From CAYYJR01 sp964472305 (GTDB taxonomy: Bacteria > Armatimonadota > Hebobacteria > CAIYQO01): a stretch of 59,735 nucleotides of DNA. The position numbers were made by a program, and so were the translations under genes. How positions within the stretch are numbered: position 1 is the first letter of the stretch; each line of letters starts with the position of its first letter. The DNA is taken from contig CAYYJR010000023.1 in the NCBI GenBank assembly GCA_964472305.1, positions 1 to 59,735 on the forward strand, written 5' to 3'. Positions 42,201 to 51,155 of the stretch are shown piece after piece. The notes beneath the pieces were generated by a model that ran no database searches, was not told the DNA's origin, and was given only the letters and a program-made list of their open reading frames with translations.

Positions 42201-42281
42201 GTGGTCACCGGCCTTCGGTGATGCCGGCTGCTCCGCGGAAGGCGGCGGGCTATCGGTTCGGTGGGTATGTTTATGGGTCAT
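39243..42281 (-). CDS. CheB-CheR-PAS fusion protein
   Basis: A 1012-residue fusion. Residues about 50-235: CheB methylesterase with its Ser-His-Asp triad region (GIGASAGGLAAIEAF, VQHLAPDH, SGTGSDGALG) but no receiver domain. About 260-520: CheR methyltransferase (FRDPQAF, VWVPGCSTGEEAYSLAML, FATDID, YSHLDLISCRNLLIYL). About 690-790: a long coiled coil (NEELQSANEELQSTNEEL). Then two PAS domains to the end. No chemoreceptor, CheA or CheW gene is near, so the target may be non-chemotactic, as in other stand-alone CheBR kinases. GAAGAGG precedes the ATG. Confidence 0.92.
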   Translation of the reverse strand: MTHKHTHRTDSPPPSAEQPASPKAGDHMPEEIAAAPQTTVPSDAALHGPAPNVLVVGIGASAGGLAAIEAFFTHLPTDAVADVAFIVVQHLAPDHKSLLSELAQRFTRLPVEEIANGMAIQPRHVYITPPNHDLVLFHGQLRLIEPVIPHELHLPIDAFFRSLAHDQQDRAIGIILSGTGSDGALGVRAVKEAGGMIMVQSPDTAEYAGMPQSALETGSVDYVLPPEEMPAALLTYVRQIYAHPVPEPQHPEEHTSDLLQQIFILLRAQTRHDFSGYKQTALLRRIERRMAIHRIETLAAYVRYLRQTPAEVTTLFREFLIGVTRFFRDPQAFTALTTQVIPHLFDGRNPGDTVRVWVPGCSTGEEAYSLAMLMCEYAGERYAGVKIQIFATDIDAVTIKRARTGAYPSNIAADVTSERLTRFFHQDGNNYIVNKPIRDMVVFAEHNLLLDPPYSHLDLISCRNLLIYLGSELQKQLLPLFHYALNPHGFLFLGSSETIGDYTELFEPVNRKWKIYQRKGGATPYRLLAGLHTPLIAGYLAQRPLPSKPSTEMEANLRLLLDQYLLTHYTPPCVLINADGEILYVHGSTGRYLEPAPGAANLNIIRMAHEELRVDLLIAIRKAVTRRESVHQSGIYLTIGGQPRIINLVVTPLPSMPDVFAIVFDDITGETALTLTSATATSKDQQLLALEQELHAKEDYLQSYVEALTAANEELQSANEELQSTNEELDTSKEESQSVNEELTTVNAELQKKVDELSQANDDMNNLLASIEVGAVFVDTELRIQRYTPAATAIVNLMPGDVGRPLAHFTTNLLNYNHLATDAQQVFDTLVAKEVIIQGANGRWYLMHILPYRTQHNAIAGVVITFVEITRQKTMQDEMQQLRLNAQAHLFAQSVVETVRESLLVLDADLRVISANRAFYDCFQVTESETVGHLFYDLGDGQWNIATLRTLLEKVLPTRTSFTDFRVQKTFAGLGMRTMRLYARELRRIDNEQRMILLAIEDVTNREGTTGS

Positions 42282-42554
42282 GTGACCTCTTCGCTTTCAC
42301 CAGGCACTACGGCATGGCCAACCTGGCGCCGTCATTATTATACCGTATTCAGCGACGGGAGAGAAAGGCGAGTCGACAGATACACGATCATCGCGCATGC
42401 CGTGCCGGGTGCCACATGAAAAGCGGAATCGCAGAAGATCGCGGGGCATGCATATCACCAGGTGCAGCAAAGAATATCTATGCAGGCATATTTTGCCAAT
42501 TCTTACATTTATATGATAAATTAAAAGCATAAAGTGTCGAAAGGTTCGCTGCTG

Positions 42555-42935
42555 ATGACGCCGACTGCATCCCGAATACTGTTGGTCGAAGATGATCCGG
42601 ACCAGGCGATGCTCTTTCACCTCGTCCTCTCGGCGGACGGCATCCAGGTCATCACTATTCCTGATGCCGAATCGGCATTCATGTATTTAGCCGATCATTT
42701 CGTCGAGTTGTTGCTGACGGATTGGAATTTACCGGGGATGAAGGGTGATGCCTTGATCAGCGCCGTGAAAGCACGGTATCCCGACATCAAGACAATCCTG
42801 TTCAGCAACCATATTCACGTTGATACGGCTGCCGCCGCCTGTGGCGCCGATGCCTGGTTTCGCAAAATGGAGAGCACCGCTTCTCTGCGGCAACTTGTTG
42901 CCAGGGTATTGCGTGAGGATGCGGACAGCCGGTAA
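42555..42935 (+). CDS. Single-domain response regulator
   Basis: A 126-residue CheY-like receiver with intact active site: acidic E12-D13-D14, phosphoacceptor D56 (LLLTDWNLPG), Ser84, and K104 (WFRKMES). No output domain. It is divergent from the CheBR/kinase operon and probably receives phosphate from that kinase. The start is ATG 42555 (AAAGG 12 bases upstream); an in-frame GTG at 42534 would add seven residues. An AT-rich stretch with TATGAT at 42512-42517 is a possible -10. Confidence 0.88.
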   Translation: MTPTASRILLVEDDPDQAMLFHLVLSADGIQVITIPDAESAFMYLADHFVELLLTDWNLPGMKGDALISAVKARYPDIKTILFSNHIHVDTAAAACGADAWFRKMESTASLRQLVARVLREDADSR

Positions 42936-43014
42936 ACGTGCGGCGGACGAACCGGCACGCAAGACAGCGTGCGCGGGATGGAATGACCCATCGGCGACTG
43001 ATGTGCGGCGCGCA

Positions 43015-44412
43015 TCACAGACGGCAAGCTTCCCAGAATGTGCGGCCCCACGGCGTGGCGGTGTCGTCCCACTCGTCGCGCAGGCACACCAGCTCCCGGC
43101 GCAATTCCCGCATGGTCTGCGCGTGAGCCGGATCGTCGGCCAGATTGCATCGTTCCCATGGGTCCTGCCGCAAGTCGAAGAGCTGCGTCATCGCATGGCG
43201 GCCAGCGACGACGTATTCGATCAGTTTGTGTTGCGCGGTGCGCACCCCGCGATGCTTATCGGTATAGGCCAGGTAGAGCTGTTTGCGCGCGGGTGCGGTG
43301 TTGGTTATCGTCGGCGCCAGGCTCATGCCTTCCACACTCGACGGCACGGGGGTGTCCGTCAGCGCGCACAGGGTGGGGAAGATGTCGAGCAAGTAGACCA
43401 GCGCATCAGTGCGCACGTCCGGTGGAATACCCGGGCCGGTAAAAACGAGCGGCACACGCACGCTATGGTCATACAGGCTCTGCTTGCCGAACAAGCCGTG
43501 TTGCCCCAGCGCCAGGCCGTTGTCACCCGCCAGCACGAACAGCGTGCGGTCCAGCATCCCCCGCCGGCGCACCGCGTCGATGATATCGCCGATACGGTCA
43601 TCCAGATGCGAGATCATGGCGTAATACTCGGCCAGATGCCGCCGCACCTCCGCTGGCGTGCGCGGGAAGCCTGCCAGCATTTCATCACGGATGTGCAGTT
43701 CGCCGTTGTCGAAGGGGTGGCCGCCCAGGAAATTGCCGGGCAGCGAAAGGGCATCCGGCGCATACATGTCCAGAAAACGGCGGGGCATGGTGCGCGGGTC
43801 GTGCGGCGCCAGGAAGGCGGTATAGGCGAGAAAAGGTGCATCGAGCGCCGCGTCGTCGATGAAGCGAACGGCGGCATCGGCGATTATGTCGGTGGAGTGC
43901 CGTCCGGCGTGGATGTGGTCGCAGGATCGTGCCTTCGTCGTGTTGGACTGCCAGATATTTTCGACATACAGGCAAGTTGCGTCATAGCGTCCGCTGGGAT
44001 CGAAGTGGTGAACAGGCACATTCCAGTGATCCGCCATGCCGCCGAAGAAGATATCCGCGCCGTCGGTAAAGCTGCGGTGAAAGGCGGCAGGGCCGTTATG
44101 CCACTTGCCGACGCCGAAGGTGCGGTAGCCGCGCTGCCGAAAGGTTTCACCCAGCGTCGCATGTTCCGCGGCGATCTGCTCCCCCGCGTCGGTGATGTGA
44201 AACAACGTGCGGCCGGTATGCAGCATCGCGCGGCTGGGCATGCACACCGCCCCCGAGGTGCCGCCGGGGATGTGCGCGTGGGTGAACGTGGTGCCGTGCC
44301 GCACCAGCCAATCCATGTTGGGCGTCGCTATCTCGCTGTTGTCCAGCGCGCCGATGGTATCGAAACGCTGGTCATCGGTAAAGAGGAACACAATATTTGG
44401 TGCTGTCAGCAT
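43015..44412 (-). CDS. Sulfatase (formylglycine-dependent), copy 1
   Basis: A 465-residue type I sulfatase. The N-terminal metal site IVFLFTDDQRFD, the activation motif VCMPSRAMLHTGR (C-x-P-S-R, Cys converted to formylglycine), and the C-terminal region (QLFDLRQDPWERCNLADDP) are all present. No signal peptide follows ATG 44412, so it may be cytoplasmic. GGGAG lies seven bases before it. It hydrolyses a sulfate ester, probably on a sugar. It is divergent from the second sulfatase; no formylglycine-generating enzyme lies in the window. Confidence 0.92.
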   Translation of the reverse strand: MLTAPNIVFLFTDDQRFDTIGALDNSEIATPNMDWLVRHGTTFTHAHIPGGTSGAVCMPSRAMLHTGRTLFHITDAGEQIAAEHATLGETFRQRGYRTFGVGKWHNGPAAFHRSFTDGADIFFGGMADHWNVPVHHFDPSGRYDATCLYVENIWQSNTTKARSCDHIHAGRHSTDIIADAAVRFIDDAALDAPFLAYTAFLAPHDPRTMPRRFLDMYAPDALSLPGNFLGGHPFDNGELHIRDEMLAGFPRTPAEVRRHLAEYYAMISHLDDRIGDIIDAVRRRGMLDRTLFVLAGDNGLALGQHGLFGKQSLYDHSVRVPLVFTGPGIPPDVRTDALVYLLDIFPTLCALTDTPVPSSVEGMSLAPTITNTAPARKQLYLAYTDKHRGVRTAQHKLIEYVVAGRHAMTQLFDLRQDPWERCNLADDPAHAQTMRELRRELVCLRDEWDDTATPWGRTFWEACRL

Positions 44413-45032
44413 GACGATGCTCCCACGGTTCCGCAAGTTGTCAGCGCATCTTTTGCTGTGCCATCCATCCACTTGCATCGCAATGCGCCATCAGGTAGGT
44501 GGTCTATCCGTGAATGCCGGTTTCGCGCCGATGGCGTCGGTGCGTTTGTGTGTGCGACAGTCCGGGAACGCCATGGCCGGCATCGGTCGTCAGACGCTCC
44601 CAGGCGACCACCCCGCGCGTCGCGCGGGGTTGCACCTGTTTCCTGGCACCCGCCGTCGATGTGCCGCACCTGCACGTCGGGGCTGCCAGCGCACCCCAGG
44701 TCGCACGCCCACAGCGTATCGGACACGATGACCAGCATATGGATTGCGATGCCATGGCTTTGCTCTTCCTGCCAATGGTATATCGGCAAACCTTATATTG
44801 GGATTTCTCGTTCTCCCGGCGTGCATCCTCTAACGGACAGTGAAATATGCGTCGGAAAAAAGGAAATGCACAGGCGCTTCCGTAGATACACTTCAGTGAG
44901 CTTTTCACCGGATCAGTCGAATAAGCAACATGGCGATGCGCGCGAGAGGAATGGGTATACGATCAACTGATCTACGCCTGTCGAGCCGTCCACTGTTTCC
45001 CGCGGATGCCTACGCCGACAAAGGAACCATGT
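44413..45032. other. Divergent intergenic region between the sulfatases
   Basis: A 620-base stretch, long for this genome. No supported gene: the open frames in it lack ribosome binding sites and family resemblance. It includes a strong GC hairpin at 44611-44629 (CCCCGCGCG-T-CGCGCGGGG) followed by TTGCACCTGTTT. It presumably holds both sulfatase promoters, which I could not place. Confidence 0.45.
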
Positions 45033-46445
45033 ATGCACCGATCTCCAAATATCATCTTCATGCTGATGGACGACCTGGGTTGGCGCGATCTGGGGTGTTA
45101 CGGCAGCACGTTTTACGAGACGCCACACCTCGACCGGCTGGCGGCGGCTGGGCTGCGCTTCACCGATGCCTATGCCGCCTGTCCGGTGTGCTCGCCCACG
45201 CGCGCCAGCCTGCTTACCGGCAAATATCCCGCCGCCGTGGGCATCACCGACTGGATCGACTCGGGCGGGCGGCTGCATCCATTGCACGGCAAGCTGGTGG
45301 ATGTGCCGTACCTCAAGCAATTGCCGTTATCGGAAACCACGCTGGCTTCCGCGTTGCGTGACGGCGGTTATCAGACCTGGCATGTCGGCAAGTGGCACCT
45401 GGGCGGCGCCGGGTTTCACCCGGAAGACCACGGCTTTGAGGTGAACGTCGCCGGCTGCTACATGGGCGCTCCAAATCATGGTTATTTCAGTCCGTATCAG
45501 ATTCCCACGCTGCCTGATGGCCCGGATGGCGAGTACCTGACCGACCGGCTCACTGACGAAGCTATCAACCTGATACGCGCTCGCGATGAACGGCCATTCT
45601 TTCTGAATTTCTGTCACTACGCGGTGCATAATCCGCTGATGGCACCGGCAGAACTCGTGGCGAAGTATGAGGACAAAGCCCGTGCTCTGGGACTCGGCCG
45701 GCAACCGGCACTGGAGGACGGCGAGTATTTCCCCACCGAGCACAAGCGCCACCTGCGCGTGCAGCGGCGTCTGTTCCAGTCGCATCCCACCTATGCCGCG
45801 ATGATCGAAAGCATCGATACCAATTTTGGGCGGCTGATGGAAACCATCGACGCGGAGGGACAGTGGGACAATACCATCGTCATCTTCACCTCCGACAACG
45901 GCGGATTGGCAACTTCTGAAGGTTCGCCGACAACCAACCGCCCGCTGGCGGAAGGCAAAGGGTGGATGTATGAAGGCGGCACGCGCGAGCCGCTGCTCAT
46001 CACGTGGCCCGGCGTCATCGCGCCCGGACGCGTGTGTGAAACTCCGGTCACCAGTCCCGACTTCTATCCGACGCTGCTGGAAGCCGCCGGGCTGCCGTTG
46101 CGTCCCGCGCAGCATGTAGATGGGGTGAGCTTTCTGCCGTCGTTGCACGGCGAGACACCGCCCGACCGCGGACCCATCTTCTGGCATTACCCGCACTACG
46201 GCAACCAGGGTGGCACCCCCGGCGCCTCTGTCCGCCTGGGCGATGACAAGTTGATAGAATTCTTCGAGGACGGACGGTTGGAACTGTATAACCTGCGTGA
46301 CGATATCGGGGAGACGCATAATCTGGCGGACGAACAACCGGAGCGCGTGCGCGAGCTGCATGCCCATCTGACGGCTTGGCGGGAGCGCATTGAAGCGCAG
46401 ATTCCCCAACCGAATCCGAAATACGTGCCCATCGAATCGTGCTAA
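45033..46445 (+). CDS. Sulfatase (formylglycine-dependent), copy 2
   Basis: A 470-residue type I sulfatase. Metal-binding IIFMLMDDLGWRDLGCYG, activation motif VCSPTRASLLTGKYP (C-x-P-x-R), HVGKWHLGG, and FTSDNGG are complete, as in arylsulfatase A-like enzymes of polysaccharide degraders. AAAGGA lies eight bases before ATG 45033; a nearby ATG at 45029 is out of frame. No clear signal peptide. It precedes the alpha-galactosidase-like gene by 28 bases, so they form an operon acting on the same glycan. Confidence 0.93.
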   Translation: MHRSPNIIFMLMDDLGWRDLGCYGSTFYETPHLDRLAAAGLRFTDAYAACPVCSPTRASLLTGKYPAAVGITDWIDSGGRLHPLHGKLVDVPYLKQLPLSETTLASALRDGGYQTWHVGKWHLGGAGFHPEDHGFEVNVAGCYMGAPNHGYFSPYQIPTLPDGPDGEYLTDRLTDEAINLIRARDERPFFLNFCHYAVHNPLMAPAELVAKYEDKARALGLGRQPALEDGEYFPTEHKRHLRVQRRLFQSHPTYAAMIESIDTNFGRLMETIDAEGQWDNTIVIFTSDNGGLATSEGSPTTNRPLAEGKGWMYEGGTREPLLITWPGVIAPGRVCETPVTSPDFYPTLLEAAGLPLRPAQHVDGVSFLPSLHGETPPDRGPIFWHYPHYGNQGGTPGASVRLGDDKLIEFFEDGRLELYNLRDDIGETHNLADEQPERVRELHAHLTAWRERIEAQIPQPNPKYVPIESC

Positions 46446-46473
46446 CCCCCCATCACTTAAAAGGATACTCTCA

Positions 46474-48663
46474 ATGCCAACCAGCACACCGAGTTTGTCC
46501 GATATCCGTTTTCGGCTTCTCCCGACTCCCGGCGTCCGTTACGTCAGCGGCGGCCTGGTTTACGACGAAACTTTCGCCGAAGGCCACCTGCTCACACGCT
46601 ACTGGAATCCCAACGGACAGGTGTGGCCGGAGATGCATTACGCCGGCTTGGCCTGGGCGTCCGATCAACCGGCGGACTCCTTTCGCCTGGCCGTGAACGG
46701 GCAGGAACTGGCTGGTGGCTGGGAGTGGATCAGCGGCGGATGCACGCCCGATGCCTCCCGCTGGCGCGCGCGACCGGGCGTGGAGGTCGTGCACGGCGTG
46801 CTGCGGCTGCGGCATGCCGCGGCGGGCATCGAGGCACGCGTGCACACGCGGTTGGACGGTAGCCCCTTCCTTATTCGCTGGCTGGAGATCGTCAACCTGA
46901 ACCGCGAGGCGGTGGCTATCACCGCGCTGTCGCCGTTTTCCGGCATGCTGTGGCAGCATCGCTATGAAGAGCATCTACCGCCGGACGCCGCCGGTCCGTT
47001 TGCGCTGGCGTATACCCATCGCTTTAATTGGGGCGAGGAAGGCGACTTCTGGTTCGAGCCGGTCGCCGAGGGATGCACGGTCATCGACGGCGGCAAGCTT
47101 GGGCGCAGTGGCTGGGGCCGGCCTGCCTTCTGGGCGCGCAATCTGTGCAACGGCCAAACCTTCGTCTGCGAACTGGCCTGGGGCGGTAATTATGAATTTG
47201 CCCTCGATTTTCATCATCGCGACGACGCTGAATCGCGGCGCAAGCATGGCGCGCTTTTCTTTCGCATGGGATTGGGCGGTTGCGACCCGGCATTGCGCGT
47301 GCTCGATCCCGGTGAAACGGTGGAGACTCCGGCGGTGCACCTGGCACTCTTCCAGGAAGGCACCGACGCCATCGTGCAGGCGACCCACGATCACGTGCGG
47401 CAGGTGGTGATGCCCGCACAGCTTCCGGGACGGCATATCGAGGTGGAGGCCAACCACCGCGGCTACCTGTGCGATCGCGAGAACGTGCCCGATATCTGCA
47501 AGGACATCGACGTGGCGGCCGCCGTCGGCGCGGAGCTTTACGTGATCGACGCCGGTTGGTACGGGAACGAGCCGAACCAGTGGTGGAACAATACCGGCGA
47601 TTGGCACGACGCTCCGTGGATGGCCGCGGGCGGTGGGCTGAAGGCCGTGGCCGATTATGCGCACGCCCGTGGGATGACCTTTGGCCTGTGGGTGGAGATT
47701 GAGGCGGCTGGTGCCAACAGCGCGTTGAAGCAGGCACACCCCGACTGGCTGCTAACACGCGACGGAGCGCCGATCGCCAACGCGCGGGCACTCGATCTGA
47801 CCAACCCGGCGGTAGCGCACTTCGTCGAGAGCGAAATCGACCGCGTCATCGGCGCCTATGCGCTGGACATGTACCGCATCGACCATAACCATTGCCTGCA
47901 ACCTGCCGGCAACCGGCATTATGCGGGCTTCACCGAAGATCTGACCTGGCGGTATTACGACACCTTCAACGCCATCTTCGACCGGCTGCGTGCGAAATAC
48001 CCGGCGCTGGTGTTCCAGAACTGCGCGGGTGGCGGGGGACGGCTGGACTGGGGCACGCTGTCGCGCTTCCATAACACCGAGCTGTCGGACTGGATGCGCG
48101 TGCCGCGCGGGCTGTATATCCTCAACGGCGTCACCCTGGCGCTGCCGCCGGAAATCCTGTTGCGCACCTTCGGTACCGAGGTGCCGGAGCACGTGCTGGA
48201 CGGCGACCTGGATACCCAACTCCGGCTGTGCTGTTGCCGCATTATCTTCCGCGGCATTGCCCCGTCGCTGGACGAATTGACGCCGTACCTGCGCAAGCGC
48301 ATCACGCATTATCTGAACCTGTACAAGGGACAGATCCGCCCGCTGCTGGAAGCAGGCGCGCGGGTGTTCCACCACACGCCGTTCCAGCCGATCTTTCAGT
48401 CGGCGCCCTGGTGCGTGCTGGAATACGCCCACCCGGACGGCCATGCCGCGGTCGCCGCGCTCTTCCGCACCGGCGCCGGCGGTGAAGACGAATTCCTGCT
48501 CAAACTGCGCGGCCTTGATCCCGGCAGGCAATACCAGGTGACCTTCGACAACAGCAACCGGACGGTTACCCTCGCCGGCCATCACCTCGCCGCATCTGGC
48601 CTGCCCATCCGACTTGAGGCGCAGCTCACCAGCGAACTGGTGTTGGTACGTGCGGTTGAATAA
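46474..48663 (+). CDS. GH36-type alpha-galactosidase
   Basis: A 729-residue glycoside hydrolase of the GH36/GH27 clan. An N-terminal beta-sandwich (about 1-290) is followed by a TIM barrel with ELYVIDAGWYGNEPNQWWNN, FGLWVEIEAAG, the nucleophile region LDMYRIDHNH, and FQNCAGGGGRLDWGTL then LSDWMR with the candidate acid/base Asp, and a C-terminal beta domain. No signal peptide, so it likely acts on imported oligosaccharides. AAAAGGA precedes ATG 46474. It shares an operon with sulfatase copy 2. Confidence 0.88.
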   Translation: MPTSTPSLSDIRFRLLPTPGVRYVSGGLVYDETFAEGHLLTRYWNPNGQVWPEMHYAGLAWASDQPADSFRLAVNGQELAGGWEWISGGCTPDASRWRARPGVEVVHGVLRLRHAAAGIEARVHTRLDGSPFLIRWLEIVNLNREAVAITALSPFSGMLWQHRYEEHLPPDAAGPFALAYTHRFNWGEEGDFWFEPVAEGCTVIDGGKLGRSGWGRPAFWARNLCNGQTFVCELAWGGNYEFALDFHHRDDAESRRKHGALFFRMGLGGCDPALRVLDPGETVETPAVHLALFQEGTDAIVQATHDHVRQVVMPAQLPGRHIEVEANHRGYLCDRENVPDICKDIDVAAAVGAELYVIDAGWYGNEPNQWWNNTGDWHDAPWMAAGGGLKAVADYAHARGMTFGLWVEIEAAGANSALKQAHPDWLLTRDGAPIANARALDLTNPAVAHFVESEIDRVIGAYALDMYRIDHNHCLQPAGNRHYAGFTEDLTWRYYDTFNAIFDRLRAKYPALVFQNCAGGGGRLDWGTLSRFHNTELSDWMRVPRGLYILNGVTLALPPEILLRTFGTEVPEHVLDGDLDTQLRLCCCRIIFRGIAPSLDELTPYLRKRITHYLNLYKGQIRPLLEAGARVFHHTPFQPIFQSAPWCVLEYAHPDGHAAVAALFRTGAGGEDEFLLKLRGLDPGRQYQVTFDNSNRTVTLAGHHLAASGLPIRLEAQLTSELVLVRAVE

Positions 48664-48667
48664 GACA

Positions 48668-48722
48668 GGGAAAGTCCGTAGCGAGTCGCAGGAACGCAAG
48701 GGCTTTCCCGATCTCCTTATTT
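48668..48722 (+). terminator. Terminator after the alpha-galactosidase gene
   Basis: GGGAAAGTCC (48668-48677) pairs with GGGCTTTCCC (48700-48709), a 10-base RNA stem with one G-U pair and a 22-base loop, followed by CTCCTTATTT. It lies four bases after the stop codon. Confidence 0.65.
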
Positions 48723-48947
48723 AACCCGTGCCTTCCGTGGCGCGTGTTGCCGTATGTGCAATAGCGTGTATACCTGGTGATCAAGGGCCGTTACGCGCCT
48801 CGCGGCTGGTCATCAGATACTGTCACGTTGACGTCCGGAATGCATACACAACGCGCAAGAAGCGGGAAATCTGTCGGAAAATCTGTGCGCGGTACTATCC
48901 ATGATCCGCTACCCTGAGAGAGATTTATTGGGTGGGAGGATATGGAA

Positions 48948-50300
48948 ATGCGGCGTCTCCGATTACGCATAGTATCGCTGGCAAGCATATTGCTGGGTGG
49001 GACAATTATCAGTTCACTGCTCTTCGCGCAAGGCTCACAGCCGCGAAATACCATCAGCGGTGACACTTATGAACGTGCCGTCAGCCAGCATCAGCGCCAG
49101 GGATTCACAAACGGACGGAGCATCTTCCGTTACGATACCTTCGGCGATGAAGTGTTTTGGGGTGACACGATCAAACTGCACCAGGCGATACAGGGGGAGA
49201 AATTCGGTGGAGTCGGCGGTGGAGTGAGCCCGAAAGCCGCGCTCGGGCTCGGTTTGAAAGTCGATGTTGATGCCTTGCCCCAATCGTTGCAGAGCGATCT
49301 CAAACGCGGTCGGGTCAATCTCGATGATCCGTCTGTCACCCTGGCGTTGCTCAAATTGAATGCCGTCGTGGGCGTAAAAGGATTTTTTACGACCGGTGGC
49401 GGACGCCTGCGCGCGGTGGGCATCACCTGCGCCATTTGTCACTCCACGGTCGATGACTCCTTCGCGGCGGGAATCGGTAAACGGCTGGATGGCTGGGCGA
49501 ATCGTGATCTGAACGTTGGCGCTATCGTGGCCGCCGCGCCGGATTTAAGCGTATTGGCGAATGCACTGCTGACCGACCAGGCCACCGTGCGCAAGGTGCT
49601 CATGAGTTGGGGACCGGGAAAATATGATGCCGAACTCAACTTCGATGGCAAAGCCTTTCAACCCGACGGCCGCTCAGCCGCCACACTGATCCCACCGGCG
49701 TTCGGCATGTCCGGCATCAATCTGCATACCTGGACATCCGGTCACGGCAATGTCACCTATTGGAATGCCTATGTGGCGGTCACCCAGATGCATGGACAGG
49801 GAACGTTTTATGATGCGCGATACAATAATCCGGCGCAATTCCCGGTAGCCGTGCGCACCGGCATCTGGAATACACGGAGTCCGGTCGATATGGTCACCGC
49901 CAAGCTGCCGGACCTGCATACCTACCAACTGGCGCTGGTGCCCCCGAAGCCCCCGGCGGGTTCATTCAATGCCGACATGGCGCAACGCGGACAGGTGCTC
50001 TTCATCGGTAAAGCGCGCTGCGCATCCTGTCATGTCCCACCGGTTTTTGCCGAGCCCGGCTGGAATGCACACCGGCCAGAGGAAATCGGTGTTGATGGCT
50101 TCCAGGCGAGTCGCGATCCGGAAGGCGCGTATACCACTCAGCGTTTGTCCGGCTTGTGGACGCACCAAAAGGGTGGCTTTTACCACGATGGCCGCTTTGC
50201 CACGCTGATGGAAGTGGTCAATCATTACGATGCATTCTTCCGGCTTGGGCTGACTTTGCAAGAGAAGAATGCGCTGATTGAGTATTTGAAATCGATTTGA
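48948..50300 (+). CDS. Exported di-haem c-type cytochrome (peroxidase-like)
   Basis: About 450 residues. Signal peptide (LRLRIVSLASILLGGTIISS), then two haem-attachment motifs, CAICH near residue 163 and CASCH near 360. The C-terminal end (VVNHYDAFFRLGLTLQEKN, IEYLKSI) resembles di-haem cytochrome c peroxidases of the MauG/CcpA type, but the N-terminal haem region is not typical. It is probably periplasmic and handles peroxide or transfers electrons. GGGAGGA lies about seven bases before ATG 48948; ATG 48942 is too close to it. Single gene. Confidence 0.78.
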   Translation: MRRLRLRIVSLASILLGGTIISSLLFAQGSQPRNTISGDTYERAVSQHQRQGFTNGRSIFRYDTFGDEVFWGDTIKLHQAIQGEKFGGVGGGVSPKAALGLGLKVDVDALPQSLQSDLKRGRVNLDDPSVTLALLKLNAVVGVKGFFTTGGGRLRAVGITCAICHSTVDDSFAAGIGKRLDGWANRDLNVGAIVAAAPDLSVLANALLTDQATVRKVLMSWGPGKYDAELNFDGKAFQPDGRSAATLIPPAFGMSGINLHTWTSGHGNVTYWNAYVAVTQMHGQGTFYDARYNNPAQFPVAVRTGIWNTRSPVDMVTAKLPDLHTYQLALVPPKPPAGSFNADMAQRGQVLFIGKARCASCHVPPVFAEPGWNAHRPEEIGVDGFQASRDPEGAYTTQRLSGLWTHQKGGFYHDGRFATLMEVVNHYDAFFRLGLTLQEKNALIEYLKSI

Positions 50301-50369
50301 CCTGAGTACCGAGCAGGCTGCCCACCGGTTGCCGCTAGTGTTGGCGGTCAGATAAATAAGGAGACGCGC

Positions 50370-50993
50370 ATGCCAGCGATAAAAGTTGCGGTGATCTATT
50401 ACAGCGCCACCGGTACCACCTACCAGTTGGCGCGTGCCGCGGCCGACGCCGCACGCGGGGCGAAGGTCGAGGTGCGCCTGCGCAAGGCGCAGGAATTTGC
50501 ACCGGATGTTGCCATCGACAGCAATCCGACTTGGCGGCAGCACGTGGATGCGACACGAGAGATACCCGAGGCGGCGTTGGAAGACCTGGATTGGGCCGAC
50601 GCATATCTGTTCGGCTCGCCAACCCGCTACGGCAATATCGCTTCCCAGCTCAAGCAACTCTTTGACCAGGCGGGCGGATTGTGGCTCGCGGGGAAGCTGG
50701 CCAATAAGGTGGTCTCCTGCTTCACCAGCGCCCACAATCCCCATGGCGGTCAGGAAACGACACTGCTTGCGATGTATAACACCATGTATCACTGGGGTTG
50801 CTTCATTGTGCCGCCCGGCTATACCAACCCCAGCGTCTTTGGCGCCGGCGGCAACCCGTATGGCACCAGTTGCGACGGCACCGTCGGCGAACCTGTTCCC
50901 CCGGAGATCATCGCCGCGATGCAATACCAGGCGCAGCGGGTGGTGCAGGTTGCCGTCTGGCTGGCGGCAGGACAGGCTGCGCTGGCGGAATGA
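50370..50993 (+). CDS. wrbA: NAD(P)H:quinone oxidoreductase WrbA
   Basis: A 207-residue flavodoxin-like FMN protein reducing quinones by two electrons. The FMN phosphate loop YYSATGTTYQLA, FGSPTRYGNIASQLKQLFDQ, and SAHNPHGGQETTLLAMYNTM are diagnostic of WrbA. Length matches the family. AAGGAG precedes the ATG. It lies 69 bases after the cytochrome gene and may share its transcript; a role in oxidative stress is consistent with both. Confidence 0.93.
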   Translation: MPAIKVAVIYYSATGTTYQLARAAADAARGAKVEVRLRKAQEFAPDVAIDSNPTWRQHVDATREIPEAALEDLDWADAYLFGSPTRYGNIASQLKQLFDQAGGLWLAGKLANKVVSCFTSAHNPHGGQETTLLAMYNTMYHWGCFIVPPGYTNPSVFGAGGNPYGTSCDGTVGEPVPPEIIAAMQYQAQRVVQVAVWLAAGQAALAE

Positions 50994-51155
50994 CGCGCTG
51001 GGGGAGTGCTTTTGCCCTCACCCTCAAATCGATATCATAAACAGTTACCGGCTTTCACGACATGTTGATCGTGTAGGCACACAGGCGCTGCCCCCACATG
51101 GATTTCACCAGATCGAGGAAGTCCTCATGGTGGTGATTTCGCTTTCGATGGTAAA

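Noticed and set aside
44611..44629. GC hairpin as a terminator
   Set aside because: Both flanking genes start on their respective sides and none ends toward it, so there is nothing obvious to terminate.
44406..44789. Minus-strand open frame of 127 codons between the sulfatases
   Set aside because: No ribosome binding site, no recognisable family, low-complexity Arg/Gly/Pro-rich product.
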